The notes beneath the pieces were generated by a model that made no database searches, was not told the origin of the DNA, and saw nothing but the letters and a program-made list of their open reading frames with translations. The translations under genes and the position numbers were made by a program. 64,000 nt of DNA from Nocardioides sp. cx-173 (GTDB lineage: Bacteria > Actinomycetota > Actinomycetes > Propionibacteriales > Nocardioidaceae), in assembly GCF_021117365.1 (NCBI RefSeq), contig NZ_CP088262.1:806001-870000 (forward strand), given 5' to 3'. Of this stretch, positions 62,890-64,000 are shown in pieces; within the stretch, counting starts at the first letter, position 1, and every line of letters starts with the position of its first letter.

Positions 62890-63975
62890 TCACAGCGCCA
62901 CCGTATGGTCCCGATCCGGCTCATCCGGGGCGGCGCGCCGGGCGACCGCGCGGAGCTCGACCGCCCTCGGGGCCGGCAGCTCGTCGTCGGTGACCGAGAG
63001 GTCGGTGAACCGGCGCGCCGCCACCAGCACCCGTGACTCCAGCGACCCGACCGCCTGGTTGTAGTGGCCGACGGCCGCGTTGAGGGAGCGGCCGACGGCG
63101 TCGACGTGGGCGCCGAGGGTGCCCAGGCGGGCGTGCAGGTCGCGACCGAGGCGGTGGATCTCGCGGGCCTGGTCGGCCAGCGCCTCGTGGCTCCACCCGT
63201 GGGCGACGGTGCGCAGCAGCGCGATCAGGGTGGTGGGCGTGGCCAGCACGACCTGCCGCGCGGCGGCGTAGTCGATGAGGTCGCCGTCGCTCTCCAGCGC
63301 GGCGGCGAGGAACGACTCGGCCGGCATGAACAGCACCACGAACTCCGGGCTCTCCTCCAGGGAGCGCCAGTAGGCCTTGCCGGCGAGCGTGTCGACGTGG
63401 GCGCGCACCTGGCGGGCGTGCCGGGCGAGGTGGCCCTCGCGCTCGTCGTCGTCATCGGTCGTCGTGGCATCGAGGTAGGCGTCCAGCGGCACCTTGGCGT
63501 CGACCACGAGCCGTCGGTCGCCGACCAGGTGCACCACCAGGTCGGGACGTCGCGCGCCGTCGTCGAGGCGCACCTGCTCGGAGAAGTCGCAGCGGTCGAC
63601 CAGCCCGGCCAGCTCGACCGCGCGCCGCAGGTGCAGCTCGCCCCAGCGTCCCCGCACCTGCGGCTTGCGCAGCGCCGTCGACAGTGACTGGGTCTCGCGG
63701 CGCAGGAGGTCGTTGGACTGGCGCATGTCGAGCACCTGCTGGTGCAGCTGGCTCTGCCACGCCACCCGGTTGTGCTCCAGGTCGCGCATCTGGTCCTGCA
63801 GGCGCTCCAGGCCCTCCTTGACGACGGCCTGGTCGGCGGCGCGCTGGTCGAGCGCGGCCACCGTCCGATCCTCGTACGGCGCACGGTCGCGGCCGCGCAG
63901 CAGCCCGGCGGCGTAGCCCAGCCCGGCGCCCGCGGCGAGGCAGACGAGCAGCGCGAGCAGTGTGGTCAGGTCCAT
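62890..63975 (-). CDS. rmuC: DNA recombination protein RmuC
   Basis: 361 residues. An N-terminal membrane segment (about 4-24), a coiled coil (about 40-100, DQRAADQAVVKEGLERLQDQ and on) and a PD-(D/E)XK-like nuclease domain (ARRPDLVVHLVGDRRLVVDAKVP, with the D-x-K pair) followed by SPEFVVLFMPAESFLAAAL. RmuC limits inversions at short repeats in E. coli. It is 20 bases upstream of the DUF6542-like gene on the same strand. Confidence 0.9.
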   Translation of the reverse strand: MDLTTLLALLVCLAAGAGLGYAAGLLRGRDRAPYEDRTVAALDQRAADQAVVKEGLERLQDQMRDLEHNRVAWQSQLHQQVLDMRQSNDLLRRETQSLSTALRKPQVRGRWGELHLRRAVELAGLVDRCDFSEQVRLDDGARRPDLVVHLVGDRRLVVDAKVPLDAYLDATTTDDDDEREGHLARHARQVRAHVDTLAGKAYWRSLEESPEFVVLFMPAESFLAAALESDGDLIDYAAARQVVLATPTTLIALLRTVAHGWSHEALADQAREIHRLGRDLHARLGTLGAHVDAVGRSLNAAVGHYNQAVGSLESRVLVAARRFTDLSVTDDELPAPRAVELRAVARRAAPDEPDRDHTVAL

Positions 63976-64000
63976 GGCAGCAGCATGGACCCGACCACCG

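Overview
The window is a dense, very GC-rich stretch of an actinobacterial chromosome. The mycothiol enzyme Mca, many GTG starts, DUF4307 and DUF4245 proteins, a DUF222-HNH (13E12-type) gene and start codons lying 6-7 bases after a TANNNT box all fit the Actinobacteria. The repeats and gene content suggest Nocardioides or a close relative (inference). There are about 69 protein genes and no rRNA, tRNA, prophage or CRISPR array that I can see. Part of the order (greA, DUF4307, mca, small membrane protein, hemolysin III, short Z-prenyl synthase, phoH, fumC, glpX, DUF4245, xseB/xseA, ispH) matches, from memory, the Rv1080c-Rv1110 region of Mycobacterium tuberculosis. The window is therefore an old conserved backbone with newer blocks inserted.

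Layout. 1-9 kb: an AAA+/VWA pair, a BtuF-like binding protein divergent from an AzlCD amino-acid exporter, a TSUP permease, YigZ, VOC and DinB proteins and an AarF/UbiB kinase. 9.0-11 kb: three fold-back repeats and a DUF222-HNH gene that carries a small repeat in frame. 11-17.5 kb: VOC, msrA, metB, a MutL-like protein, an AI-2E permease, ilvA and greA. 18-27.6 kb: mca cluster, a Ser/Thr kinase coupled to a thiamine-diphosphate enzyme, thioredoxin, hemolysin III, Z-prenyl synthase, a PIN-PhoH ATPase with a long structured leader that also holds a small ORF, and a secreted transglycosylase. 27.7-36.3 kb: methyltransferase, SDR and fumC, divergent from an ArsR/SRPBCC pair across a palindrome; small proteins; an iron-sulfur class I fumarase. 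36.4-44 kb: sulfatase, beta-propeller-like lipoprotein, a four-gene ABC importer and a DUF1707 protein.

44-64 kb: a solo AbiEi-like/nuclease gene bracketed by two copies of a palindromic repeat; an LpqY-SugABC-type trehalose importer; two alpha/beta hydrolases; glpX; a molybdate operon (regulator-modA-modB-modC); an ArsB/SLC13 permease; DUF4245; exonuclease VII (xseA, xseB); ispH; a GtrA/GtrB-like pair; a Sua5/YciO protein; a DUF6542-like membrane protein and rmuC.

Four points deserve a second look: the phoH leader with its 40-codon ORF, the P-H-P palindromic repeat family (four copies, two flanking the AbiEi-like gene), a palindrome that appears to supply back-to-back -10 boxes for two leaderless genes (4032-4041), and the window-wide leaderless promoter signature.
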